Shown here: piece by piece, positions 7,483 through 13,921 of the stretch
Layout: each line of letters opens with the position of its first letter
Position numbering within the stretch: the first letter of the stretch is position 1
DNA from: an uncultured Alphaproteobacteria bacterium
Lineage (GTDB): Bacteria; Pseudomonadota; Alphaproteobacteria; RF32; CAG-239
NCBI GenBank assembly: GCA_900551585.1
Contig: URWU01000003.1
Location: 1 to 25,705, forward strand
Direction: 5' to 3'
Length of the DNA stretch: 25,705 nucleotides
Made by a program: the position numbers and the translations under genes
The notes under the pieces: generated by a model
What the model was told of the DNA's origin: nothing
The model's database searches: none
Seen by the model: only the letters and a program-made list of their open reading frames with translations

Positions 7483-7502
7483 TTTCTTCTGTTTTCTTCT
7501 GT
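7483..7502. repeat. Tandem 10-bp duplication at the DEAD-like gene start
   Basis: TTTCTTCTGT occurs twice in a row (7483-7492 and 7493-7502). On the minus strand this places two AGAAGAAA segments just upstream of the ATG at 7478, where the ribosome-binding site should be. Confidence 0.8.
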
Positions 7503-7514
7503 TAAAATTACTTA

Positions 7515-7543
7515 TTGCGAAGTATTATGTATTTTGTTAAGAT
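7515..7543 (+). promoter_or_regulatory. Putative promoter for the isochorismatase-family gene
   Basis: TTGCGA (7515-7520) and TAAGAT (7538-7543) are 17 nt apart, each matching 4 of 6 consensus bases. Transcription would begin near 7550, upstream of the ribosome-binding site at 7562. It overlaps the minus-strand promoter almost completely. Confidence 0.42.
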
Positions 7544-7549
7544 AGTCAA
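7521..7549 (-). promoter_or_regulatory. Putative promoter for the DEAD-like gene
   Basis: On the minus strand TTGACT (7544-7549, 5 of 6) and AATACT (7521-7526, 4 of 6) are 17 nt apart. Transcription would begin near 7514, giving a leader of about 36 nt. Confidence 0.5.
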
Positions 7550-7574
7550 TAACCTATTTATAAGGACTACCGAA

Positions 7575-8120
7575 ATGTTAATGAACCACAACGATTGTCT
7601 CTTGTTGATAATTGACGTTCAGGAACACCTGGCTCCGGCTCAGGAAAGTCCCCGCGATGTTATCAACGGCTGTGCCGCCCTCCTTGATATTGCCAAAAAA
7701 CTTAACATTCCTTTTGTTGTTGCCGAACAGAATCACAAAAGCTTCGGCCCGACAATGATTGATTTGCGCATTGTTTTGGGAGATGATGTTAACTATCATG
7801 AGAAAGATACTTTCTCTTGCTACAAAAATCCGGAGATTCGCGAAGCGATAGAAAAATCAGGCAAAAAACAAATTGTCATTGCCGGTTTGGAAACGCACCT
7901 CTGCATTTTGCAGACGGCTCTCGATTTGCATAAGGCCGGTTATGAGGTATTTGTGGTGGCCGATGCCTGTTCATCACGCAACGGCATGCAAAGCGCGTTG
8001 GGCATTCAGCGTCTGCTGCAAAATAACGTTGATGTCGTTACTGTCGAAATGACCATTTTTGAATGGCTGGAAAATTCACGTTCTGCCGAGTTCAAAGAAG
8101 TTTGGGCAAAGCGCACATAG
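7575..8120 (+). CDS. Isochorismatase-family cysteine hydrolase
   Basis: A 181-residue soluble hydrolase of the isochorismatase-like (cysteine hydrolase) family, most like the YcaC group. The catalytic triad is visible: Asp14 in IIDVQE, Lys77 in HEKDTFSC, and nucleophile Cys110 in AGLETHLC, where the family also has its cis-peptide. Members act on amides or on isochorismate-type substrates; the substrate here is not identifiable. I place the start at ATG 7575, with AAGGA at 7562-7566. An upstream TTG at 7515 in the same frame would add 20 residues but lies inside the predicted promoter and has no ribosome-binding site. Met3 (7581) is another possible start. The gene is transcribed alone, divergent from the DEAD-like gene, and ends at the hairpin at 8135. 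Confidence 0.88.
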   Translation: MLMNHNDCLLLIIDVQEHLAPAQESPRDVINGCAALLDIAKKLNIPFVVAEQNHKSFGPTMIDLRIVLGDDVNYHEKDTFSCYKNPEIREAIEKSGKKQIVIAGLETHLCILQTALDLHKAGYEVFVVADACSSRNGMQSALGIQRLLQNNVDVVTVEMTIFEWLENSRSAEFKEVWAKRT

Positions 8121-8134
8121 CCTGAAAATGAATT

Positions 8135-8164
8135 AAAAAAATCCCCGTCGTCGGGGATTTTTTT
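8135..8164. terminator. Bidirectional terminator between convergent genes
   Basis: A 13-bp stem, A7-TCCCCG (8135-8147) and CGGGGA-T7 (8152-8164), closes a TCGT tetraloop. It is almost the same design as the hairpin at 6533 and serves the hydrolase gene (+) and the kinase-like gene (-). Confidence 0.9.
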
Positions 8165-8233
8165 ATTGGATAGCTTATAGAAAAATCAAACCGTCAGGCT
8201 TGCATTTTTGATATCCGCCGCTTAGAGGGATAT

Positions 8234-9163
8234 CTATATTTCCATACCGGAAACACGGACATAGGTTTGAAAATCTTTGGTCAGGCCGTATCTTTTGTCA
8301 TCTTTGATTGAGCCTATTCTTGTCAGCAGATTGTCTTGATAATGCTCGGGGATGTTGAGAAGCTTCATCTGGACTTTCCAATAGTTAAGCATATTGTCCA
8401 TATTGCCTTTGAGATAGCCGCCGACATCATTGAGCTTGTTTCTTTCGGCACCGGCAATGACTTTTTCGATAATCGCCGTTCTGTACTTAATCAAGTCAGG
8501 GTCTTTGCTGTGTTCATCTCTGTAGCAATAAGCGCCGGGAATTAACCCTCTCGCCAGATACAGCGGGGTGTTAAAGCCCTTGGTCTGGTTGTGGGTAATT
8601 CCGGGGTGGCTGTTTAAGAAAGGCTGCAGGTCAATGATAAACATACGATTGTCAACCGCAGAATAAAGAATATTGCCGGTATTGCAAAACAGGCCGCCGC
8701 CGACATCTAAGGTGTGTTGGCGGGAAGATAAAAAGAGCAGGTCGTCATAAAGATTATCAAAAGAGCTGTCCGGCAAATCCAAAATACGCTCGCTCAAAAC
8801 TTTGGTTCTGATTAACGCTTCTTCGCTGTCAGGGCGGGGACGGCCGGCTTTGTGAACTTCAATAGAAATCCCCGGGCAATAAAAGTTAATTGTCAACAGA
8901 GGGACGCCGGGCTGTGAAGGATTTTCCCAATAAGCCAGCGTTTGCGCAAAGTTTCTTTCCCCGAAAATGTTTTTTTGTTTAACGGGCGGCGTTTCGGTAA
9001 TGATTTTTGACAATTCACCGAGCGGCGGGCAGTCTAAACTGACCCGGGTCGTAAATTTCGGGCTGGTATGTATTTTATAAACTTTGGCTTCAGCCCCTTC
9101 ACCGAGAGGCTGTTCGCTCATTGCAAAAAGAATTTCTTCTGCATTGGGTAAATCAATCTTCAT
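8234..9163 (-). CDS. Uncharacterised protein with weak kinase-fold resemblance
   Basis: I do not recognise this 309-residue protein by family. Numbered from ATG 9163, residues 19-29 (PLGEGAEAKVY) resemble a glycine-rich nucleotide loop followed by a beta strand. Later, NTGNILY (161-167) and FIIDLQ (175-180) recall the N...DFG part of a kinase active site. However, the usual catalytic Asp of HxD is not at the expected place (Phe159 there) and no clear strand-3 lysine is seen, so catalysis is doubtful. There is no signal peptide or membrane span. An in-frame TTG at 9169 would add two residues, but the AAGGA at 9174-9178 is only 4 nt from it against 10 nt from the ATG, which I prefer. The gene has its own strong promoter and stands alone. 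Degenerate kinase, aminoglycoside-phosphotransferase-like or effector-type protein are all possible. Confidence 0.62.
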   Translation of the reverse strand: MKIDLPNAEEILFAMSEQPLGEGAEAKVYKIHTSPKFTTRVSLDCPPLGELSKIITETPPVKQKNIFGERNFAQTLAYWENPSQPGVPLLTINFYCPGISIEVHKAGRPRPDSEEALIRTKVLSERILDLPDSSFDNLYDDLLFLSSRQHTLDVGGGLFCNTGNILYSAVDNRMFIIDLQPFLNSHPGITHNQTKGFNTPLYLARGLIPGAYCYRDEHSKDPDLIKYRTAIIEKVIAGAERNKLNDVGGYLKGNMDNMLNYWKVQMKLLNIPEHYQDNLLTRIGSIKDDKRYGLTKDFQTYVRVSGMEI

Positions 9164-9192
9164 TGTCAAATTTTCCTTGAAATTAGAATCGT

Positions 9193-9221
9193 AATATACA
9201 GGCTTTTATACAAAATTTCAA
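9193..9221 (-). promoter_or_regulatory. Strong putative sigma70 promoter for the kinase-like gene
   Basis: On the minus strand TTGAAA (9216-9221) and TATATT (9193-9198) are exactly 17 nt apart and each matches 5 of 6 consensus bases. Transcription would start near 9186, about 23 nt before the ATG. Confidence 0.7.
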
Positions 9222-9241
9222 GAAAAATTATTTTGTCTAGT

Positions 9242-9271
9242 TTGCGAAGTGTTTGAAAAATTAAGTATAAA
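9242..9271 (+). promoter_or_regulatory. Putative promoter in the long leader region
   Basis: TTGCGA (9242-9247) and TATAAA (9266-9271) are 18 nt apart. A transcript starting near 9278 would have about 186 nt before the hypothetical gene at 9464, or could end early at the imperfect hairpin and T-rich run around 9319-9353. The -10 box matches 5 of 6; the -35 matches 4 of 6. Confidence 0.4.
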
Positions 9272-9405
9272 AAGAGAGTTCTATAAATAAAGGCTGTCTT
9301 TAGTCAAAAATTATCGCAAAACTCGGCTTCCGATTTACGGGGGTTTTTGTTTGTTTACATCTTTGGTAAAATATGTTACTTTCAGGCCGATTAACCTTAT
9401 TTATG

Positions 9406-9442
9406 CTTATAATTATGTCTTTGGGGTCATTATAATTATAAG
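9406..9442. repeat. Perfect 11-bp inverted repeat before the hypothetical gene
   Basis: CTTATAATTAT (9406-9416) and ATAATTATAAG (9432-9442) are perfect complements around a 15-nt spacer. Each arm contains or borders a TATAAT (9408-9413 and 9431-9436), so the repeat could be an operator over -10 boxes or an mRNA hairpin. It ends 21 nt before the ATG at 9464. Confidence 0.75.
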
Positions 9443-9463
9443 TTAACTTTAAACTTTTTTATC

Positions 9464-9925
9464 ATGGACATAGAACTGACAATCGGAACCAAGAGCAATT
9501 ATCTTGATGAAGATTTTACCGATGAAGCCGTTGCCGGCTTGTGCGAAATCTATCGGCATTATATTGCTTGTCACGGTCAGACAAAAGAGGCAATAACCTT
9601 TGTCTACGATGTTGACCTTTACAGTACTTTGATGGATTGCAGTAATCAGCTGCGCCAAAATCCTGAGCAGTTAAAAAAGCATATGGCAGAAAATCATGTC
9701 AAAGACATTGATGAAACTTTTTTGTATGCAACCTTGCTGGATAGCGATTTACGAGAAAAGAACATTCCTTTGGATAATCTTTTGCTTGCTGATTTGCTTA
9801 ATTCGGAGTTTCTGTGCGGGAAAGATTATTGCCGCCGCGCCGACTTTGCCGCGTATCTGAAAAAGACAAAAGCCTGTGAAGGTAAAGCGGCTGAAATTGA
9901 CGCTTTGCTCCAAAAACTTGCTTAA
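9464..9925 (+). CDS. Hypothetical soluble protein (153 residues)
   Basis: I do not recognise this protein. It is acidic in its first half, predicted mostly helical, with no signal peptide or membrane span, and has six cysteines (about 27, 36, 59, 118, 123 and 137) without a clear metal-site spacing. It ends in a charged helix rich in Lys, Ala and Leu. The ATG start has no Shine-Dalgarno sequence: the 20 bases before it are nearly all A and T. No alternative start in frame is better, so translation may be weak, leaderless from a nearby -10 box, or controlled by the adjacent inverted repeat. Codon use resembles its neighbours and the frame is followed at once by a proper terminator, which supports it being a gene. 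It is monocistronic. Confidence 0.68.
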   Translation: MDIELTIGTKSNYLDEDFTDEAVAGLCEIYRHYIACHGQTKEAITFVYDVDLYSTLMDCSNQLRQNPEQLKKHMAENHVKDIDETFLYATLLDSDLREKNIPLDNLLLADLLNSEFLCGKDYCRRADFAAYLKKTKACEGKAAEIDALLQKLA

Positions 9926-9942
9926 GTTTTTTATCTTAAAGA

Positions 9943-9986
9943 AAAGCCCCGAACCTGTTCTCAGGTATGGGGCTTTCTTGTTTTTT
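9943..9986. terminator. Bidirectional terminator between convergent genes
   Basis: The outer stem AAAGCCCC (9943-9950) with GGGGCTTT (9969-9976) and an inner stem ACCTG/CAGGT with a TTCT loop form a long hairpin with a T-rich tail on the plus side and a matching tail on the minus side. It serves the hypothetical gene (+) and the cupin gene (-). Confidence 0.88.
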
Positions 9987-10004
9987 CATTGTACGGAAAA
10001 GAGC

Positions 10005-10367
10005 TTATGCCCGGCCGTAACTGTCTTCAAAGCGGACAATATCATTTTCATCTAAATTGTCGCCGGTCTGAATTTCAATAAATTCCATATTCTCTTTGGT
10101 GTCGTTTTGAATACGGTGCTTGGTTTCAACCGGAATATAAACGGATTCATTGGCTTTTTTGACAATTTTTTCCTCACCCAGAGTAACCACGGCTTCGCCC
10201 TTGACAATAATCCAATGCTCGGAGCGGAAATGGTGCAGTTGCAAAGACAAAATATTGCCCGGAGTGACGCAGATTCTTTTGACACAGAAACCGTCGCCGG
10301 CGTCCAACACTTCCCATGTTCCCCAAGGGCGGCTGTCCTTATCGCCTCTTTTGTAGTTATTAGCCAT
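10005..10367 (-). CDS. Stand-alone phosphomannose isomerase type II C-terminal cupin
   Basis: This 120-residue protein matches the cupin domain that forms the C-terminal half of bifunctional ManC/AlgA enzymes (mannose-6-phosphate isomerase plus GDP-mannose pyrophosphorylase). Family marks are SLQLHHFRSEHWIIVKG (41-57), ESVYIP (74-79), HRIQN (84-88) and the ending EDSYGR (114-119). Likely metal-binding residues are Gln43, His45, Glu50 and His84. The isomerase interconverts fructose-6-phosphate and mannose-6-phosphate, feeding GDP-mannose and surface sugars. The nucleotidyltransferase half is absent from the gene and from this window, so activity of the single domain is plausible but not proved; a sugar-binding regulatory role is the alternative. 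The ATG has an AAAAGGAT site upstream. The gene is divergent from ptsP with an AT-rich gap of 97 bp. Confidence 0.88.
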   Translation of the reverse strand: MANNYKRGDKDSRPWGTWEVLDAGDGFCVKRICVTPGNILSLQLHHFRSEHWIIVKGEAVVTLGEEKIVKKANESVYIPVETKHRIQNDTKENMEFIEIQTGDNLDENDIVRFEDSYGRA

Positions 10368-10397
10368 TTTTTTTATCCTTTTATTCTAAAAATTAAC

Positions 10398-10426
10398 TTG
10401 ATGTAAGCTAATATAGATAATATAAA
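10398..10426 (+). promoter_or_regulatory. Putative sigma70 promoter for ptsP
   Basis: TTGATG (10398-10403) and TATAAA (10421-10426) are 17 nt apart, matching 4 and 5 of 6 consensus bases. Transcription would start near 10433, 32 nt before the ptsP ATG. Confidence 0.62.
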
Positions 10427-10464
10427 GAAAAGCACAATAGAAAAATTTTTTGGGTTGGAAAATT

Positions 10465-12729
10465 ATGCAGTCTCCGGCAATTAATAAGGCGATGGAAATT
10501 TTACAACAGTTGCGTTCGATAACTGAGGGTCAGGATTCGCTTGCTGTCAAGCTGACAGATATTGTCAAAATGATTGCCGAGAAAATGAATGCCGACGCCG
10601 CGGCCTGTTATATCGCTGTTGACGGCAACCGTCTCGAGCTTTTTGCGTCTTACGGCTTCAACCCCGAAGCGCTCCACAAAGTTTCATTCCGTTTCGGCGA
10701 AGGGCTGACCGGCGAGGTTGCCCAAAATAACCGTACTTTGAATATTGCCGATGCTTGGGCGCATCCGAAATTTGCCCACAAACCTGAACTCGGCGAAGAT
10801 GAGTATAAGTCTTTTATCGGCGTGCCGCTGATTCGCTGGAGCCGTTCCATCGGCGTTTTGTCTTTGCAAAATAAGGAAATGCGCGAATATTCGGCGCTGG
10901 ATGTCGAGATTCTGGAAACCGTGGCTATGGTCTTGAGCGAAATCGTTTCTTCCGAGGAAATGAATGAGTTCAAGAAAAATTTTTATAAAAGCGCCAATCT
11001 CAATGACCGTGAAAAACTGAAAGGTTTGAGCCTCAGCAAAGGCTACGGATTGGGCGTGGCTGTTGTTCACCGCCGCCGTCAGGCCGTTACCAAAATCTTT
11101 GCCGAAGATAAGGAAAAAGAGCTTCACCGTTTAGAGATTGCTCATGGCCAGATGAATGCCGATTTGGATAAGAAACTGGCTTCAACCAAACTCGGTATCG
11201 GCGAACACGTGGATATTCTTGATGCTTACCGTATGTTTGCGCGCGACAAAGGCTGGTATAAAAAACTTTCCGATAATATCCAGAGCGGTTTGACGGCCGA
11301 AGCTGCCGTTGAGAGGGCTTATGAAGATATGTGGAACCGCCTGTCCGGAACCACCGACAGCTATTTGAAAGAGCGTCTGCATGATTTACGCGATGTTTCT
11401 GACCGCCTGCAATCTTATTTGAGCGGAGATTTCGGCTCTGTCAAAGATGTAGACAGCAATGATATTATCGTTGTTGCCCAGACGATGGGTCCGGCAGATT
11501 TAATGGATTATGACTATTCCAAAATCCGCGGTTTGATTATTGAAGACGGTACGCCGACCATGCATGTGGCTATCGTTGCCAAGGCTTTGAACATTCCGGT
11601 TGTTGCCAAAATCAAAGGTGTTTTTGAAGAGGCCAAAACCGGCGAGCTGATTGCCGTTGACGGTAATGACGGCTATGTTTATATGCGCCCGACCGCATTG
11701 GTTCAGGAAAAATTTAAAGCCAAAATTGCCGAGCGCGATAAACTGCAGGCCAAGCTGGCCGAGCTTAAAGAATTGCCGGCGCAGACCAAAGACGGTGTCA
11801 AAATCAATTTATACTTAAATGTCGGTTTGGCTTTTGATTTGGATTATATCGAAACCACCAATTGTGACGGTATCGGCTTGTACAGAACCGAGATTCCGTT
11901 TATGGCTTCCGATATCATGCCTGATGTCGAACGTCAGGTGTCTTATTACAAAGAATTAATGGATAAAGCCGGCGACAAAAAAGTCACTTTCCGCAGTCTT
12001 GATGTCGGTTCTGATAAGCTGCTGCCTTATTGGGGCAGCGTTGGTGAAGAAAATCCGGCCATCGGCTGGCGCTCGATTCGCATCACGCTGGACCGCCGCG
12101 CCATTCTGCGTAAACAGGTACGTGCTTTTCTGCGTGCCGCCGAAGGCAAAGAGCTGAATGTGATGTTTCCGATGATTGCCAATTTGTCGGAATTTGAAGA
12201 AGCCAAAGAAACGCTGCTGATTGAGCTGGAAAAAGAAAAACGCCGCGGAACCGGTGTGCCGAAACAGGTCAACGTCGGCCTGATGATTGAAGTGCCGTCG
12301 GTCATTTTTCAGCTGGACGCCATTTTGCAACAGGCAGATTTTATTTCTATCGGTACGAACGATTTGGCTCAGTTTATTTTTGCCTGCGACCGCGGCAACC
12401 CGCGCCTGACCGAACGCTATGATGTTTTGTCGGCGCCGTTTTTGACCATGATGGGCGAAATTGTCAGCAAAGCCAATAAATACGGCGTCTATTGCTCGGT
12501 TTGCGGCGAAATGGCCTCTAACCCGATTGAAGCCATGGCGCTGATAGGCCTCGGTTATCGTAATTTGTCAATGTCTGGTTCATCTTTCGGCCGTGTCAAG
12601 AGCATGGTGCGCTCGATGAATGCCGAAGATGTGGAAGATTATGTTCATACTTTATTGAAATCGCAGAAAAAAACTCTGCGTCCGCAATTAATTTCCTATG
12701 CCTATGACCATGGTATTGAAATCTATTAA
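10465..12729 (+). CDS. ptsP: PtsP, PEP-protein phosphotransferase of the nitrogen PTS (EI-Ntr)
   Basis: PtsP takes phosphate from phosphoenolpyruvate and passes it to NPr and then PtsN, a regulatory chain linked to nitrogen, potassium and stringent-response control. The 754 residues show a GAF sensor domain (about 25-165), a helical NPr-binding domain (180-325), the mobile phosphohistidine domain with PTMHVAIVAKAL and His367 as the phosphate carrier, and the PEP-binding barrel (435-720). In the barrel are GLYRTE (471-476), RSLDVGSDK (510-518), GTNDLAQ (630-636) and catalytic Cys680 in CGEMA. The usual TSH before the active histidine reads TMH here. Length matches E. coli PtsP (748). I start at ATG 10465; an in-frame TTG at 10450 would add five residues and has no better ribosome-binding site. 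npr and ptsN are not in this window. rodZ follows after 47 bp. Confidence 0.95.
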   Translation: MQSPAINKAMEILQQLRSITEGQDSLAVKLTDIVKMIAEKMNADAAACYIAVDGNRLELFASYGFNPEALHKVSFRFGEGLTGEVAQNNRTLNIADAWAHPKFAHKPELGEDEYKSFIGVPLIRWSRSIGVLSLQNKEMREYSALDVEILETVAMVLSEIVSSEEMNEFKKNFYKSANLNDREKLKGLSLSKGYGLGVAVVHRRRQAVTKIFAEDKEKELHRLEIAHGQMNADLDKKLASTKLGIGEHVDILDAYRMFARDKGWYKKLSDNIQSGLTAEAAVERAYEDMWNRLSGTTDSYLKERLHDLRDVSDRLQSYLSGDFGSVKDVDSNDIIVVAQTMGPADLMDYDYSKIRGLIIEDGTPTMHVAIVAKALNIPVVAKIKGVFEEAKTGELIAVDGNDGYVYMRPTALVQEKFKAKIAERDKLQAKLAELKELPAQTKDGVKINLYLNVGLAFDLDYIETTNCDGIGLYRTEIPFMASDIMPDVERQVSYYKELMDKAGDKKVTFRSLDVGSDKLLPYWGSVGEENPAIGWRSIRITLDRRAILRKQVRAFLRAAEGKELNVMFPMIANLSEFEEAKETLLIELEKEKRRGTGVPKQVNVGLMIEVPSVIFQLDAILQQADFISIGTNDLAQFIFACDRGNPRLTERYDVLSAPFLTMMGEIVSKANKYGVYCSVCGEMASNPIEAMALIGLGYRNLSMSGSSFGRVKSMVRSMNAEDVEDYVHTLLKSQKKTLRPQLISYAYDHGIEIY

Positions 12730-12776
12730 AAAATGTGCAACAATTGCGCCATTCTAAACCTAAAAAGGAAGTAGCT

Positions 12777-13844
12777 GTGAAAAAAGAAACTAAAAATTCT
12801 CAAGGATTAAAAGAGAAATTAGAAAAGAAAGTTGAAGAACCTGTTGTCGAGATGAAAGACGCAGCCAAGGTTGAAGAAGCTCCGAAACCTGAGGCTGAGG
12901 TCAAAACGCCGGTAGTTGATGAGAAAGAAGGCAAAGTCGGTCTTTTGTTAAAAGAAGTCCGCTTAAAACAAGGCAAAAGCCTGCCGGAAATTTCTCAGGA
13001 ACTCTGCATTCGCAAAGTTTATCTGGCAGCCATTGAAGACAGCGATTATGATAATATTCCCGAATATCCTTACGGAATAGGTTTCATTCGCTCTTATGCC
13101 GATTATCTCGGTTTGGACGGCGTCAATATTGTCCAGATGTATAAAGAAGAAGCCGAAGCAAACTTCCGCAAAAATAATCCTTATTTTGTGATTGAACCTC
13201 AGGTTGAGGCAACTGTCCCCAGCAAAAAATATCTGATTATCAGCCTGCTGGCCGTTATTGCCGTTTATTTTGCCTGGAGCACTTATAATCACTTCAACAA
13301 TATGGAAGAAGATAATATCCCTGCTGCCGAGGCCATGGTTGAATCAGACGGCAGTGATGACGGCAATGTCAATTTTCCGCTGAAAGTTGAAGACTATTCC
13401 ACTTCTTCCGAGAGCAATGAAGCCGCTGCTCCGGCCGAAGAGGCTTTGCCTGTTGTTGACGCGACCAATGCCGAAGAAAACAATCCGCAGGTAGTTGTCA
13501 AAGAAACCAGTTTTAAAGAACCGGCCAAAACTGTTGAACCTGCAGCGGTTCCCGTAGCCGAACCTGTTGCCGAAGCCAAACCCGCCAAAAGTGAAAAAGG
13601 CCTGTCTTTGAGTATTAAAAAAGACACTTGGGTTGAAGTTAAGAATGACAACAAATTATATTTGAGCAAAGTTTTAATGCCCGGTGATACTTATGTTCTG
13701 CCCAATGACACCAACCTGAAATTATCGGTCGGCAAATCTGACGGCGTTGAAGTTTTGTATAACGGCAAACCGGTTTATACCATTTCGCCGAACAAAAAGA
13801 TGAATATTTCGGTTGATGACATTTTAGCCGCCGCCAACCATTAG
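12777..13844 (+). CDS. rodZ: RodZ-like cell-shape protein (HTH, one span, DUF4115)
   Basis: RodZ links the MreB cytoskeleton to the elongation machinery and sets rod shape. The 355-residue protein has a charged Lys/Glu-rich N-terminus (1-50), a RodZ-type helix-turn-helix (about 53-125, with VGLLLKEVRLKQGKSL), one membrane span (151-168), an Ala/Glu/Pro-rich periplasmic linker (175-275) and a C-terminal DUF4115 beta domain (276-347). The N-terminal charged tail before the HTH is longer than in E. coli RodZ, and the periplasmic part is short. The start is GTG 12777, chosen because AAGGAAG (12765-12771) is correctly spaced; an in-frame GTG at 12735 would add 14 residues but lacks such a site. 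It precedes ispG and hisS, as rodZ does in E. coli. A hairpin at 13862 separates it from ispG. Confidence 0.88.
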   Translation: MKKETKNSQGLKEKLEKKVEEPVVEMKDAAKVEEAPKPEAEVKTPVVDEKEGKVGLLLKEVRLKQGKSLPEISQELCIRKVYLAAIEDSDYDNIPEYPYGIGFIRSYADYLGLDGVNIVQMYKEEAEANFRKNNPYFVIEPQVEATVPSKKYLIISLLAVIAVYFAWSTYNHFNNMEEDNIPAAEAMVESDGSDDGNVNFPLKVEDYSTSSESNEAAAPAEEALPVVDATNAEENNPQVVVKETSFKEPAKTVEPAAVPVAEPVAEAKPAKSEKGLSLSIKKDTWVEVKNDNKLYLSKVLMPGDTYVLPNDTNLKLSVGKSDGVEVLYNGKPVYTISPNKKMNISVDDILAAANH

Positions 13845-13861
13845 CTTTAAGCAGATTCATG

Positions 13862-13896
13862 GGAAAATAGCAGCCTTAAACTGCTATTTTCCTTTT
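13862..13896 (+). terminator. Terminator or attenuator between rodZ and ispG
   Basis: A perfect 12-bp stem GGAAAATAGCAG (13862-13873) with CTGCTATTTTCC (13881-13892) encloses a 7-nt loop, followed by only TTTT. Since no clear promoter fits between it and ispG (ATG 13922), some read-through is likely. Confidence 0.75.
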
Positions 13897-13921
13897 GTCG
13901 TATTAGAAAGAGGACCATAAA

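Noticed and set aside
7515..7574. TTG-started extension of the isochorismatase-family protein
   Set aside because: It has no ribosome-binding site and overlaps the promoter; ATG 7575 has a well-placed AAGGA.
12735..12776. GTG-started N-terminal extension of RodZ
   Set aside because: The internal GTG at 12777 has a proper AAGGAAG site and gives a normal MKKE-type start.
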